A DNA stretch of 64,000 nt from Aneurinibacillus sp. REN35 (GCF_041379945.2 NZ_JBFTXJ020000006.1:208251-272250); one strand, 5' to 3'; shown: positions 33,913 to 45,436, numbered from the stretch's first letter. Notes: generated from the sequence alone by a model not told the origin. Translations and numbers: made by a program.

Positions 33913-34899
33913 TTGCACGTAGAAGAGACAAGCAAAACGATACGACTTGAAAGTGCGGAAGAAGCAAGTTTGCTTTTTGGCCCGCAAGATTCTTATCTTA
34001 AGGAAATTGAGAATGCAACACCGGCGCATATTTTCGCACGCAGCGAAGAGATTACGATCTCCGGCCTGCCGCAGGAAGTGGAACGCAATGCCCGCCTGAT
34101 TGAAGTATTGGCAGCGCTCTTGCGCCGTGGGATTAAGTTATCATTACAGGATGTATTGTATGCGATTCAACTGTCCAAAGAAGACGCGCTTGAAGAACTT
34201 ATGGAGCTGTACGGCCAGCCCATCGCCACCTCTGTGAAGGGGAAACCTATCCGCGTCAAGACGCTTGGACAGCGCCATTACATTACATCCATTAAGAAGA
34301 AAGATATTGTGTTTGGCATCGGTCCAGCGGGTACAGGTAAGACGTACCTTGCTGTGGTGATGGCTGTAACCGCACTCAAAGCCAACCGGGTAAAGCGTAT
34401 TGTATTGACGCGTCCGGCTGTAGAAGCGGGAGAGAATCTGGGATTTCTTCCGGGAGATCTACAGGAGAAGGTCGATCCGTATCTGCGTCCATTGTATGAC
34501 GCTCTGCAGGATTTACTGAGTACGGAAAACATGACAAAGTATATGGAACGAGGAATTATTGAAGTGGCTCCGCTTGCATATATGCGGGGGCGGACGCTTG
34601 ATGATTCATTTATCATTCTTGATGAAGCACAGAATACAACGCCTGAACAAATGAAAATGTTTTTAACGCGGCTTGGCTTTGGTTCCAAGATGGTTATTAC
34701 CGGTGATGTGACGCAGGTCGATCTGCCGCGCGGTAAAAAATCCGGCCTTCAGGATGCGGCAAGAAAGCTTGATGGAATTGAGGGTATTTCCTTTGTTTAC
34801 TTAACTGGGATGGATGTAGTACGTCACCCGCTGGTACAAAAAGTCATTACTGCTTATGAACAGGAAACGGAAGGCCAGGGCTTGGATAAGAAAGAATAA
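33913..34899 (+). CDS. phoH: PhoH family ATPase
   Basis: A 328-residue P-loop ATPase with similarity to the helicase core, of uncertain role in RNA metabolism. Walker A is G-P-A-G-T-G-K-T near residue 138 and Walker B F-I-I-L-D-E-A-Q near 235; T-G-D-V-T-Q-V-D-L-P follows. The N-terminal ~110 residues are a KH-like part. TTG 33913 is chosen because GAAGGAGAA lies upstream and no ATG or GTG is nearby in frame. Next to ybeY region genes, its usual neighbours. Confidence 0.93.
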   Translation: MHVEETSKTIRLESAEEASLLFGPQDSYLKEIENATPAHIFARSEEITISGLPQEVERNARLIEVLAALLRRGIKLSLQDVLYAIQLSKEDALEELMELYGQPIATSVKGKPIRVKTLGQRHYITSIKKKDIVFGIGPAGTGKTYLAVVMAVTALKANRVKRIVLTRPAVEAGENLGFLPGDLQEKVDPYLRPLYDALQDLLSTENMTKYMERGIIEVAPLAYMRGRTLDDSFIILDEAQNTTPEQMKMFLTRLGFGSKMVITGDVTQVDLPRGKKSGLQDAARKLDGIEGISFVYLTGMDVVRHPLVQKVITAYEQETEGQGLDKKE

Positions 34900-34927
34900 A
34901 ATGCCTCGCATAAAGGGGTTGTACGAC

Positions 34928-37051
34928 ATGAAAGCAAGTCTCAGGCGGCTGCATCTCTCGATCCCGGAATCATGGAAGACAAGCGTGACCATTCGACGGC
35001 TGCTGTTTCTCTTCCTTGGGTTAATGATCTATCTACCGATTATGGGGGATGTGCTGCCCAAAACGTTTGACTTAAATGTAAATACTGTAAGTGATGTGAC
35101 ACTTACCGCTCCGGTTACCGTCGAAGACGTTCAGGCAACGGAGCAGGCGCGAACCAAGGCGGTCAGCGAAGTACAGCCTGTATATTCCCGTAATGATACA
35201 ATTACGACACATCAGGTTAAGCTTGTTTCTTTTATCTATAAGAAGGCAGGTGAGCTTGCCGCCAGACAGGATTTGACCCCAGAAGCCCGCCTTAAGGAGC
35301 TTAAGGACAATGTCCCGTTTCCATTGTCACAGGAAACGCTTCAGGCGATCCTGACGATGCCTGTTCCTACTTTGAATGCGGCGACGCAGGAGACGAACAA
35401 AGTCGTCACCTCTGTTATGCAAAAAGGAATTGACGAGGCCGTTGCTTCGAATCGAGACTTCATTCAACAGCGGGTCAACCAGCAAATTGTGCTGGTGGAT
35501 CTGGACAGTAAGTCCCGTAAAGTAGTTCGCGAAGTAGCGATCGCAAGCATTGTACCTAATCTGACAGTAGATGAGGAAGCAACCAATGCGCTGAAAGATA
35601 CAGTCCGGCGTTCCGTAAAGCCGATCATGATCTATAAAGGGGAGGTATTGGTGGAGAAAGACCAGTACATCTCTGAAGAGGTATATAGAAAGCTTGATGC
35701 AGCCGGACTTCTAGAACGCAATGCCAGCAAGCTTCCTTTCTTGGGACTTGCATTGTTCATTTTTCTGTTCATCGTATTTTTGCGTATGTATCTTGTACAG
35801 GCGCACCGTAAGATTTATGGCAGCAATACGCATATTCTTATGCTTTCGCTCATTATATTCTTGAATATTCTTGTGATGAAGATGATGAGTGCTGGGAAGA
35901 CGATTGATTTCTTTTCGCCTGGATATGGCGTGCCGGTTGCGCTCGGCTCAATGCTTATTGCGATCCTGCTTGATACGCAGCTCGCCGTTATTTGCAGTGT
36001 GCTGTTTGCTTTTGTTGCCGGTATTGTGTTTAACTTTGAGAGCTTGCTGCCGGTGGATTTTCGTTATGTATTATATGGATTTTTAAGTGGAGTCGCCGGG
36101 GCTTATTCGCTCGGTAAAGCGACGAAGCGTTCGCGTATTCTCCAGGCAGGGTTCGGCGTCTCATTGTTGAATGTACTTATTATTTCCGCTTTATATCTGT
36201 TGGTATCCTCGACAGGTAACTGGCGTGATCTTTTGAACGAATATGTTTTTGGTGCGATCAGTGGACTGTTGGCGGCGGTGCTTACGATTGGGTTTCTTCC
36301 GCTGTTTGAAGGGATGTTCGGCATTTTATCTCCGATGCGCTTAATTGAGCTGTCGAATCCGAATCAGCCGCTTTTGCGCCGCATGCTGATGGAGACGCCG
36401 GGAACATACCACCACAGTATGATGGTGGCAAGCCTCTCGGAAGCCGCGTGTGAGGCGGTGGGAGCAGATGGATTGCTGGCTCGGGTCGGTGCGTATTATC
36501 ATGATGTCGGCAAAATGAAGCGCCCGCATTTCTTTATTGAGAATCAAATTAACCGGGATAATCCGCACGATACGTTGGCACCGGCTCTTAGCAAGCGTAT
36601 TATTCTAGCTCATGTAGAAGACGGGGTACGGATGCTAGAGGAGAACGGACTGCCGAAGCAAATCATTGATTTTGCTCAGCAGCATCATGGTACGACGCTG
36701 TTAAAATACTTCTACTATAAGGCAGAGAAAGCATCAGATACCCCGATTCCGGAAGCTGAATACCGTTATCCGGGTCCGAAAGCACAGACCAGGGAGACGG
36801 CCATTGTTGGGATTTGTGACAGTGCTGAGGCGGCGGTGCGCTCCATGTCCAATCCGACGCCTGAGAAGATTGAACAGCTTGTTCGTCGGATTATAGCGGA
36901 CCGTCTTGAAGATGGGCAGTTTAATGAGTGTGATTTGACAATGCAGGAGCTCGAGAGCGTGGCACGTACGATTTGCGAGACGCTGCAGGGATTTTTCCAT
37001 AACCGGATTGAATATCCGGATGACAAACAAGTGGCGGTGAAACAAGCATGA
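34928..37051 (+). CDS. pgpH: Cyclic-di-AMP phosphodiesterase PgpH (7TMR-HD)
   Basis: A 707-residue membrane enzyme that hydrolyses cyclic di-AMP. Order: cytoplasmic start, TM1 about 25-45, a ~240-residue extracellular 7TMR-HDED domain, about seven membrane helices (~285-475), and a cytoplasmic HD domain with H-H-S-M-M-V-A-S-L and Y-Y-H-D-V-G-K-M near 500-535, then Q-H-H-G-T-T. The HD metal ligands are present. ATG 34928 follows AAAGGGG; an ATG at 34901 lacks a site. It overlaps ybeY by 4 bases. Confidence 0.93.
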   Translation: MKASLRRLHLSIPESWKTSVTIRRLLFLFLGLMIYLPIMGDVLPKTFDLNVNTVSDVTLTAPVTVEDVQATEQARTKAVSEVQPVYSRNDTITTHQVKLVSFIYKKAGELAARQDLTPEARLKELKDNVPFPLSQETLQAILTMPVPTLNAATQETNKVVTSVMQKGIDEAVASNRDFIQQRVNQQIVLVDLDSKSRKVVREVAIASIVPNLTVDEEATNALKDTVRRSVKPIMIYKGEVLVEKDQYISEEVYRKLDAAGLLERNASKLPFLGLALFIFLFIVFLRMYLVQAHRKIYGSNTHILMLSLIIFLNILVMKMMSAGKTIDFFSPGYGVPVALGSMLIAILLDTQLAVICSVLFAFVAGIVFNFESLLPVDFRYVLYGFLSGVAGAYSLGKATKRSRILQAGFGVSLLNVLIISALYLLVSSTGNWRDLLNEYVFGAISGLLAAVLTIGFLPLFEGMFGILSPMRLIELSNPNQPLLRRMLMETPGTYHHSMMVASLSEAACEAVGADGLLARVGAYYHDVGKMKRPHFFIENQINRDNPHDTLAPALSKRIILAHVEDGVRMLEENGLPKQIIDFAQQHHGTTLLKYFYYKAEKASDTPIPEAEYRYPGPKAQTRETAIVGICDSAEAAVRSMSNPTPEKIEQLVRRIIADRLEDGQFNECDLTMQELESVARTICETLQGFFHNRIEYPDDKQVAVKQA

Positions 37052-37530
37052 GTATAGATATTGAATTCATCCAAGAATATAAATCGGAACTATCCCAGGA
37101 TGTGCTCGATCTTTTGCAGCGCGCCCTTGAAGAAGCCGCGCGTACGGAAGACGTCGAGGGAGAAGTGACAGTCACATTTGTTGATAATGACCGAATTCAC
37201 GAATTGAATCGTGAGTATCGCGGCATTGATCGTCCGACAGATGTTCTTTCTTTTGCGATGAACGATGAAGGTGAGGAAGAGATGGAAATCTTTCTTGAAG
37301 AAGGAATGGAAGAGATACCGAATATGCTCGGTGATATTATCATCTCCATTCCGAAGGCACAGGAGCAGGCTGAAGAGTACGGCCATACGTTTGAGCGGGA
37401 GATGGGCTTTCTTGTCGTACATGGATTTCTTCACTTGATGGGGTATGACCACGAGACAGAAGAAGAAGAAGCGGAGATGTTCGGCAAGCAGGAAGACATT
37501 CTGAATCGGGTGCGCCTTACGCGCGAATAG
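37048..37530 (+). CDS. ybeY: rRNA maturation endoribonuclease YbeY
   Basis: YbeY is a zinc-dependent RNase for 16S rRNA 3'-end maturation. The 160 residues carry the ligand motif H-G-F-L-H-L-M-G-Y-D-H at about 129-139 and L-N-x-x-Y-R-G-I-D-R-P-T-D-V-L-S-F earlier. An acidic insert (E-E-E-M-E-I-F-L-E-E-G-M-E-E) is seen between them. Its ATG overlaps the pgpH stop as ATGA. Confidence 0.95.
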   Translation: MSIDIEFIQEYKSELSQDVLDLLQRALEEAARTEDVEGEVTVTFVDNDRIHELNREYRGIDRPTDVLSFAMNDEGEEEMEIFLEEGMEEIPNMLGDIIISIPKAQEQAEEYGHTFEREMGFLVVHGFLHLMGYDHETEEEEAEMFGKQEDILNRVRLTRE

Positions 37531-37542
37531 GCGGGGAGCAGT

Positions 37543-39359
<1,817 letters not shown>

Positions 39360-39466
39360 CCGCGGGGCTGGTAAAACTTCCAACGGATAACATGTGCTGC
39401 GCCGGGTCAAGATACAAGTAAGGTTTTGTCACTCATGCTTTATCTTTTCCGAAAGGATGGATACGA

Positions 39467-39622
39467 ATGATTAAGGACTTTTTCTGGCAATATTTTGCTC
39501 AGACCGGTAGTATCGATGCCTATTTATTGTATACGGAAGATGAAGACGCGTTAGTATTTCCAGATGAGAGCATAGATTATAAAATCGGCAGTACAGTAGA
39601 TGAACATACACATATGAAGTAG
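39467..39622 (+). CDS. yqzL: YqzL family small protein
   Basis: A 51-residue protein between era and recO, the place of yqzL in B. subtilis. It starts M-I-K-D-F-F-W-Q-Y-F and has the family core T-G-S-I-D-A-Y-L-L-Y, then an acidic tail. GAAAGGATGG lies upstream of the ATG. Function unknown. Confidence 0.85.
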   Translation: MIKDFFWQYFAQTGSIDAYLLYTEDEDALVFPDESIDYKIGSTVDEHTHMK

Positions 39623-39658
39623 ACGACACGAGAAGTGCCGGTAGAGGAGAATGCATGG

Positions 39659-40423
39659 ATGATTGGGAAAGCGGAAGGGATTGTAGTTCGCACGACTGAT
39701 TATGGAGAGGCGAACAAAATTTTGACCGTATATACACGCGAAGCAGGAAAAATCAGTATCATGGCCCGGGGCGCGAAAAAATCAAAAAGTCGTTTTACAG
39801 CCGTATCGCAATTATTTACGTACGGCTATTTTCTTTACCAGATCAGCTCAGGTATGGGATCGCTGACGCAGGGGGATTTGATAAACTCATTTCGCACCGT
39901 GCGCGAGGATTTGACAAGAACGGCATATGCTGTATACATGGCAGAGTTGCTTGACCGTTTGACGGAAGATAAGGAACCGAATGCCTATTTATTTGAGATG
40001 ATGCTTCATGCACTGAAATGGATGGAAGAAGGAAAAGACCCGGAGATTATTGCCCGCTTATTTGAAATGAAAATGCTGTATGTAGCTGGCTGTCGTCCGC
40101 AATTTGGCGGGTGTGTAAGCTGTGGTGCGATGGATGTTCCGTACTTTGTAAGCATTTATGAAGGGGGGTTTCTTTGCCAGTCCTGCCAGCGCAATGATGC
40201 ATCCCTTATTGCGGTAAGCCCTGGTACGGTGAAGATCCTCCGCTTACTGCAGCATATTACCATGCAGCAGCTTGGCAATGTGAACGTCAAGGCGGAGACC
40301 AAGCAGCAGCTGCGTCGGGTGCTGTATGCGTTTCTTGATGATTGTACAGGTTTGCATTTAAAGTCTCGTCGCTTTCTTGATCAGATTGAACAGATGGGAT
40401 TGGGACCAACCTCAGGGCTATAG
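39659..40423 (+). CDS. recO: DNA repair protein RecO
   Basis: RecO loads RecA with RecF/RecR and anneals single strands. The 254 residues have an N-terminal OB fold (G-I-V-V-R-T-T-D-Y-G-E-A-N-K-I-L) and a zinc finger with cysteines in C-R-P-Q-F-G-G-C-V-S-C-G and C-Q-S-C-Q. ATG 39659 is eight bases after GAGGAG; a GTG at 39635 precedes that site. Confidence 0.95.
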   Translation: MIGKAEGIVVRTTDYGEANKILTVYTREAGKISIMARGAKKSKSRFTAVSQLFTYGYFLYQISSGMGSLTQGDLINSFRTVREDLTRTAYAVYMAELLDRLTEDKEPNAYLFEMMLHALKWMEEGKDPEIIARLFEMKMLYVAGCRPQFGGCVSCGAMDVPYFVSIYEGGFLCQSCQRNDASLIAVSPGTVKILRLLQHITMQQLGNVNVKAETKQQLRRVLYAFLDDCTGLHLKSRRFLDQIEQMGLGPTSGL

Positions 40424-40434
40424 TACAATGAGAG

Positions 40435-40464
40435 TTGACAATCGTGGAAAGAATCGTTTATAGT
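40435..40464 (+). promoter_or_regulatory. SigA promoter of the glyQS leader
   Basis: TTGACA (40435-40440), 18-base spacer, TATAGT (40459-40464), starting 12 bases after recO. Confidence 0.8.
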
Positions 40465-40470
40465 ATCTAC

Positions 40471-40747
40471 AAAATCCAATGAACCAAATAGGCGCAACGA
40501 AGGAGAAGAGTAGTCAGATAGCATGCCTGTAAGCGAGCCGGGGATGGTGGAAGCCCGGTGGCACACGCTGGCGAATGGCGCTCCCGAGCGTATTGTATGT
40601 AAGAGTGGATCGGTTTATGCCGGTGCTGTGCGCTTTGCAGCGTGATAGTGCAGCATACACTGTTCAAATAGGGTGGAACCGCGGGAGAAGCTCCCGTCCC
40701 TATGTCGTATGAGGATCATTCATACCACATAGAGACGGGGGCTTTTT
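40471..40747 (+). ncRNA. Glycine T-box leader controlling glyQS
   Basis: An untranslated leader with T-box hallmarks. Stem I starts near 40500 (G-A-A-G-A-G-T-A-G-T) and includes the distal A-G-C-G-A-G-C-C-G-G-G-G motif. The specifier is GGC at 40577-40579 (glycine), in the context AATGGCGCTCCC. The conserved T-box AGGGTGGAACCGCGGG is at 40670-40685; its bulge bases TGGA would pair with the UCCA end of a tRNA-Gly with U73. A terminator (40688-40747) competes with the antiterminator, so uncharged tRNA-Gly should permit read-through into glyQ. Confidence 0.93.
40688..40747 (+). terminator. Conditional terminator of the glycine T-box
   Basis: AAGCTCCCGTCCCTATGT pairs with ACATAGAGACGGGGGCTT, then five T. 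The 5' arm overlaps the antiterminator region. Confidence 0.88.
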
Positions 40748-40792
40748 GTTTTTCCGTCCGGAATGAAAAAAATAGGGAAAAGAGGTACGATC

Positions 40793-41668
40793 ATGAATTT
40801 CCAGAACATTATTTTGTCACTGCAAAATTTCTGGGCCAAGCAAAACTGTCTTATCGTGCAGCCATACGATGTAGAAAAAGGTGCTGGTACGATGAATCCG
40901 ATGACATTTTTGCGCTCGATTGGTCCTGAGCCGTGGAATGTCGCATATGTAGAGCCGTCCCGCCGTCCCGCTGACGGACGCTATGGTGAGAATCCGAACC
41001 GTCTGTATCAGCATCACCAATTCCAGGTGATTATGAAGCCGTCTCCGGATAATATTCAGGAGCTGTATCTTGATAGTCTGCGTGAGCTTGGCATCGATCC
41101 GCTCGCCCATGATATCCGCTTTGTCGAAGATAACTGGGAATCACCGACGCTTGGTGCGTGGGGTCTTGGCTGGGAAGTATGGCTTGATGGTATGGAAGTG
41201 ACCCAATTTACGTATTTCCAACAAGTGGGCGGCATTGATTGCAGCCCGGTTGCCGTAGAGATTACGTACGGCTTGGAGCGTCTGGCTTCTTATATTCAGG
41301 ACAAAGAAAATGTCTTCGATCTAGAATGGGTAAACGGTTTTACGTACGGTGATGTATTCAAGCAAGCTGAGTATGAGCATTCCAAATACACATTTGAAGT
41401 ATCGGATGCAAAAATGCTGTTTGACCTGTTCTCTACGTATGAAACAGAAGCGAAACGCTGCATGGAGCAGAAGCTTGTATTTCCCGCCTATGATTATGTG
41501 CTTAAGTGCTCTCACACGTTCAATTTGCTAGATGCCCGAGGTGCTATCAGCGTGACGGAACGTACGGGATATATTGGTCGGGTACGCAACCTCGCGCGTG
41601 AAGTGGCGCACACATACTATCAGGTTCGGGAAGAGCTTGGCTTCCCGATGTTGAAGAAGGAGGTCTAA
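40793..41668 (+). CDS. glyQ: Glycine--tRNA ligase alpha subunit
   Basis: Catalytic subunit of the bacterial alpha2beta2 glycyl-tRNA synthetase, 291 residues. It begins [14 protein letters not shown] and has the family segments [14 protein letters not shown] and [18 protein letters not shown] 40793 follows AAAAGAGG. Controlled by the T-box ahead; glyS follows after 3 bases. Confidence 0.97.
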   Translation: MNFQNIILSLQNFWAKQNCLIVQPYDVEKGAGTMNPMTFLRSIGPEPWNVAYVEPSRRPADGRYGENPNRLYQHHQFQVIMKPSPDNIQELYLDSLRELGIDPLAHDIRFVEDNWESPTLGAWGLGWEVWLDGMEVTQFTYFQQVGGIDCSPVAVEITYGLERLASYIQDKENVFDLEWVNGFTYGDVFKQAEYEHSKYTFEVSDAKMLFDLFSTYETEAKRCMEQKLVFPAYDYVLKCSHTFNLLDARGAISVTERTGYIGRVRNLAREVAHTYYQVREELGFPMLKKEV

Positions 41669-41671
41669 GCC

Positions 41672-43747
41672 ATGAGCAGAACGCTATTCTTAGAAATCGG
41701 AACAGAAGAGATGCCGGCTCGCTTCGTTGTAGGAGCTTGCGAACAACTGCAGGAAAAAGTGGAGAAGTGGTTGGACACCAACCGCATCTCCTATGGCGAA
41801 GTGATGAGCTATGAGACGCCGCGTCGTTTTGCTGTCATGATCAAAGAAGTGAAAGAACAACAGGCAGATATTAATGAAGAATTGCGCGGTCCCGCTAAAA
41901 AAATTGCCGTGGATGAGAGCGGAGCATGGACAAAAGCTGCGCTTGGCTTCGCACGCGGTAAGGGGCTTGCACCGGAAGATCTATATTTGAAGGAAGCGGG
42001 TGGTGTCGAGTATGTATTCGCCCGCAAGCATCAGGCCGGACAGCCGACCGCTGATCTTCTGCCGCAGCTGACAGATCTTATTACCGGTCTCTCTTTCCCG
42101 AAAAATATGCGGTGGGGTGCACATGAGCTGCGCTTTGTTCGTCCGATTCGCTGGATGGTCGCTCTGTTTGGTAGCGAGATTATCCCGCTTGAGATTGCAG
42201 GTGTTCAGGCGGGAAGAGAGACGCAGGGTCACCGCTTCCTTGGACAATCCGCACAGATCGAGAAGCCGGAAGAGTATGTATCTGCTCTTGCAGAGCAGTA
42301 TGTGCTCGCAGACCCGGCAGAGCGTAAGCAGCGTATTATTGCTCAGATCAAAGAGTTGGAAGCGGCCAACGGCTGGTCAGTTCCGATTGATGAAGGATTG
42401 TTAGATGAAGTTGTTCATCTTGTTGAATATCCGACGGCGCTATTTGGCAGCTTTGAAGAAGAATACTTAGAAATTCCGCAGGAGGTTCTCGTTACATCCA
42501 TGCGCGAGCATCAGCGTTATTTCCCGGTACAGAATGAGGAAGGGGAACTGCTCCCGCATTTTGTTACCGTACGTAACGGAAACGATCGGGATATTGAGAT
42601 AGTAGCGCGCGGGAATGAAAAGGTTCTTCGAGCTCGTCTATCCGATGCGCGTTTCTTTTATCAGGAAGACCAAAAGATGCAAATTACAGATGCGCTGGCG
42701 CGTCTTGAAAATGTTGTATTCCATGAAGAACTCGGTACAATCGGGGATAAAATTCGCCGCATTCAGCAAGTCGCGGCGGCTATCAGCAAATCCGTTCAAC
42801 TTTCCGCAGAGGAGATGAATAAACTTGCTCGTGCGGCTGCCATCAGTAAGTTTGACCTTGTAAGCCAAATGGTATATGAATTCCCAGAATTGCAAGGGAT
42901 TATGGGCGAGCGCTATGCCCGTCTGGCAGGTGAAGACGAAACGGTTGCCCAGGCGATTTTTGAGCATTACTTGCCGCGCTTTGCCGGAGATGTCCTCCCT
43001 ACAACAAATGAAGGAGCGGTACTTAGTATCGCCGATAAGCTTGATACGATTGTTGGCTGCTTTGCTATCGGCATCATTCCGACCGGATCACAGGACCCGT
43101 ATGCATTGCGCCGTCAAGCTTCTGGTATCGTACAGATTTTACTTGATAAAAAGCTCTCGATCTCATTGGATGAACTATTCGATGCTGCTCTTATCATTCT
43201 AGATAGCAAGTCGCTCTTAAAGCGCAGCAAGGACGAGATCAAAAGAGACCTGCGTGAATTCTTCACGCTGCGCCTGAAAAATATGCTTCAAGAGCAACAC
43301 GTACGTTACGATGTAATTGATGCGGTACTAAGTGCCGATGCGTCACACGTCAAGGAAGTTGTCGATCGTGCTCATGCACTCATGCATGCTGTAGCAGATG
43401 AATCGTTCAAGAGCATTGTTGAATCATTCAATCGGGTAAATAACCTTGGGCAGAAAGCAGCAAGCACAGAGGTGGATGAGAGTGCCTTTGAGACGGAGGC
43501 GGAGCGTACTCTGTGGAATGCATTCACACAAGTGAAGCAGGATGCGGCTGCATTGCTTGAAGAGAAGGCATTTGATAAGGCGCTTTCCCGGATGGCAGAA
43601 CTTAAGCCCGCGATTGACACATTTTTTGATCATGTTATGGTTATGGTAGAAGATGAGAAGGTTAAGAGAAACCGCCTGGCAATGCTTGCCTCGATCGCTG
43701 CGTTTGTCTATCAAGTAGCCGATTTCAGTAAGATCGTATTTGCCTAA
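41672..43747 (+). CDS. glyS: Glycine--tRNA ligase beta subunit
   Basis: Beta subunit, 691 residues, the usual length, with tRNA-binding and HD-like parts. Marks: L-F-L-E-I-G-T-E-E-M-P-A-R at the start, F-P-K-N-M-R-W near 147, V-T-S-M-R-E-H-Q-R-Y-F near 275 and I-P-T-G-S-Q-D-P-Y-A-L-R-R near 470. AAGGAGG precedes the ATG. Terminator behind it. Confidence 0.97.
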   Translation: MSRTLFLEIGTEEMPARFVVGACEQLQEKVEKWLDTNRISYGEVMSYETPRRFAVMIKEVKEQQADINEELRGPAKKIAVDESGAWTKAALGFARGKGLAPEDLYLKEAGGVEYVFARKHQAGQPTADLLPQLTDLITGLSFPKNMRWGAHELRFVRPIRWMVALFGSEIIPLEIAGVQAGRETQGHRFLGQSAQIEKPEEYVSALAEQYVLADPAERKQRIIAQIKELEAANGWSVPIDEGLLDEVVHLVEYPTALFGSFEEEYLEIPQEVLVTSMREHQRYFPVQNEEGELLPHFVTVRNGNDRDIEIVARGNEKVLRARLSDARFFYQEDQKMQITDALARLENVVFHEELGTIGDKIRRIQQVAAAISKSVQLSAEEMNKLARAAAISKFDLVSQMVYEFPELQGIMGERYARLAGEDETVAQAIFEHYLPRFAGDVLPTTNEGAVLSIADKLDTIVGCFAIGIIPTGSQDPYALRRQASGIVQILLDKKLSISLDELFDAALIILDSKSLLKRSKDEIKRDLREFFTLRLKNMLQEQHVRYDVIDAVLSADASHVKEVVDRAHALMHAVADESFKSIVESFNRVNNLGQKAASTEVDESAFETEAERTLWNAFTQVKQDAAALLEEKAFDKALSRMAELKPAIDTFFDHVMVMVEDEKVKRNRLAMLASIAAFVYQVADFSKIVFA

Positions 43748-43770
43748 GCTTTTCTAGCACATGATAAGGG

Positions 43771-43830
43771 AAGGACCTGCTATATGCTCCCGTTTACAAT
43801 GGTATGACGGGACGGCAGGTCCTTTTGTTT
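43771..43830 (+). terminator. Terminator after glyS
   Basis: AAGGACCTGC pairs with GCAGGTCCTT; an inner CCCGT/ACGGG stem extends it. T-rich tail follows. Confidence 0.85.
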
Positions 43831-43855
43831 TTAATTTTTTCTTGTACAAAATGAT

Positions 43856-43883
43856 TTGCAGGAGATGCTTTTGGTTTTATAGT
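43856..43883 (+). promoter_or_regulatory. Promoter of ccpN with overlapping palindrome
   Basis: TTGCAG (43856-43861), 16-base spacer, TATAGT (43878-43883). A perfect palindrome TATAGTATATACTATA (43878-43893) covers the -10. A second -10-like TATAAT is at 43923-43928 but has no good -35. Confidence 0.55.
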
Positions 43884-43915
43884 ATATACTATATGTAAAG
43901 AAATACATGATTTAG

Positions 43916-43926
43916 TATGTCATATA
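43916..43926 (+). promoter_or_regulatory. Candidate CcpN operator ahead of ccpN
   Basis: TATGTCATATA fits the recalled CcpN operator consensus TRTGHYATAYW at all 11 positions and lies 28 bases before the ccpN start. Confidence 0.5.
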
Positions 43927-43953
43927 ATGCTCCAATACAGGAGGTGAACAGTC

Positions 43954-44595
43954 ATAGAACTCACGAAGCGCCAAGAATATATAGTTGAGATTGTCAAGAG
44001 TGAAGGGCCGATTACAGGGGAGCAAATCGCAGAGCGTCTCTCGCTTACGCGTGCGACACTGCGTCCTGACTTAGCCATTCTTACTATGGCTGGATTTTTG
44101 GATGCCAGACCCAGAGTAGGATATTTCTATACGGGAAAAGACAGCAATCAGTTGATTAAAGAGGAAGTCAGTCGTAAAATTGTGAAAGACTACAAAGCCC
44201 CTCCTATCATTATCAAAGAATCGAATTCTGTATATGATGCCATCTGTACATTGTTTCTCGAAGATGTAGGCACATTGTTTGTCGTCAACGGCAAAGGACA
44301 GCTTGCGGGTGTCGTATCACGCAAAGACCTGCTGCGGGCTGCGCTCGGCAAGCAGAACCTTGAGGATATGCCGGTCAGCATCATTATGACCCGGATGCCG
44401 AATATCATTACATGCATGCCGGATGATACGCTTCTTGATGCGGCCAAAAAGCTAATTGACTATCAGATCGATTCTCTGCCTGTGGTACGTCAGATGGCTG
44501 AGGGAGGGAAGACCGCATACGAAGTAGTAGGGCGCGTCACGAAGACGACGATTACCCGCGGATTTGTAGAACTTGGCAACGAAATCCACGTATAG
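43954..44595 (+). CDS. ccpN: Transcriptional repressor CcpN with apparent ATA start
   Basis: CcpN (YqzB) represses gluconeogenic genes such as gapB and pckA in Bacillales. The 213 residues hold a DNA-binding HTH (about 2-60: [10 protein letters not shown], then [15 protein letters not shown]) and two CBS domains (about 75-210) with [19 protein letters not shown] and I-I-M-T-R-M-P-N. The frame matching CcpN from its second residue has a TGA at 43945 and no ATG, GTG or TTG before 44086; starting at 44086 would remove the whole HTH. AGGAGGTGA (43939-43947) is nine bases before ATA 43954, so I place the start there. A base error in the sequence is the main alternative. yqfL follows. Confidence 0.8.
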   Translation: MELTKRQEYIVEIVKSEGPITGEQIAERLSLTRATLRPDLAILTMAGFLDARPRVGYFYTGKDSNQLIKEEVSRKIVKDYKAPPIIIKESNSVYDAICTLFLEDVGTLFVVNGKGQLAGVVSRKDLLRAALGKQNLEDMPVSIIMTRMPNIITCMPDDTLLDAAKKLIDYQIDSLPVVRQMAEGGKTAYEVVGRVTKTTITRGFVELGNEIHV

Positions 44596-44608
44596 ACAAG
44601 GAGGAAAT

Positions 44609-45436
44609 ATGGTCCCTAATTTTTTGCAAGACGCCACCGTTTATGTCGTTTCTGATTCTGTCGGAGAGACCGCTGAATTTGTAGTAAAAGCCGCATCAAG
44701 TCAATTTGCGGGCTGCTCCCTGCAGGTTCGTAAGTTTCCTTACATAGAAGATGAAGGGACGTTGAACGAAATCGTCCGCGCTGCGGCTGAATCCAATGCG
44801 ATTATTGCCTATACGCTTGTTATTCCTGCATTGAAGGAACATATACAAAAGGCAGCCATTAAGCAAAATGTAACGGCCATCGACATCATGAGTCCTATCG
44901 TCGGAGCGCTTCAAGACTATTTAGGTCAGGAGCCAAGCAATAAACCCGGTCTTGTACGTAAGCTTGATGAGGATTACTTCCGTAAAGTAGATGCGATTGA
45001 ATTCGCAGTCAAATATGATGACGGGCGTGATCCACGCGGCATTCTGCGTGCCGATGTCATTCTGATCGGTGTCTCACGCACATCGAAGACACCGCTGTCG
45101 ATGTATTTGGCAAATAAGCGGTTTAAGGTAGCGAATGTTCCGCTTGTACCGGAAGTAGCTCCTCCGGAAGAACTCTTCCTTGTGCCAAAAGAGAAGTGTA
45201 TCGGGCTGATCATTAATGCAGATCAGCTTAACATGATCCGCACCGAACGACTCAAATCCCTAGGTCTTACTGCGGAAGCGAACTATGCAAGCATGGAGCG
45301 CATTAAGCATGAATTGGAATACTCGCACAGCATCATCGCTAAAGTCGGCTGTCCTGTTATCGACGTCTCAAACAAAGCGGTCGAAGAAACAGCCAATATT
45401 ATTATGCAGATGATCAAACGCAATGTGAAAAAATAA
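44609..45436 (+). CDS. yqfL: Pyruvate, phosphate dikinase regulatory protein, kinase/phosphorylase
   Basis: A 275-residue PDRP-family (DUF299) enzyme, an ADP-dependent kinase and Pi-dependent phosphorylase acting on PPDK or PEP synthase. The start [13 protein letters not shown] and the P-loop-like [11 protein letters not shown] near residue 150 are family marks. ATG 44609 follows AAGGAGGAAAT. ccpN-yqfL is a conserved pair; in B. subtilis YqfL modulates CcpN activity (recalled). Confidence 0.93.
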   Translation: MVPNFLQDATVYVVSDSVGETAEFVVKAASSQFAGCSLQVRKFPYIEDEGTLNEIVRAAAESNAIIAYTLVIPALKEHIQKAAIKQNVTAIDIMSPIVGALQDYLGQEPSNKPGLVRKLDEDYFRKVDAIEFAVKYDDGRDPRGILRADVILIGVSRTSKTPLSMYLANKRFKVANVPLVPEVAPPEELFLVPKEKCIGLIINADQLNMIRTERLKSLGLTAEANYASMERIKHELEYSHSIIAKVGCPVIDVSNKAVEETANIIMQMIKRNVKK

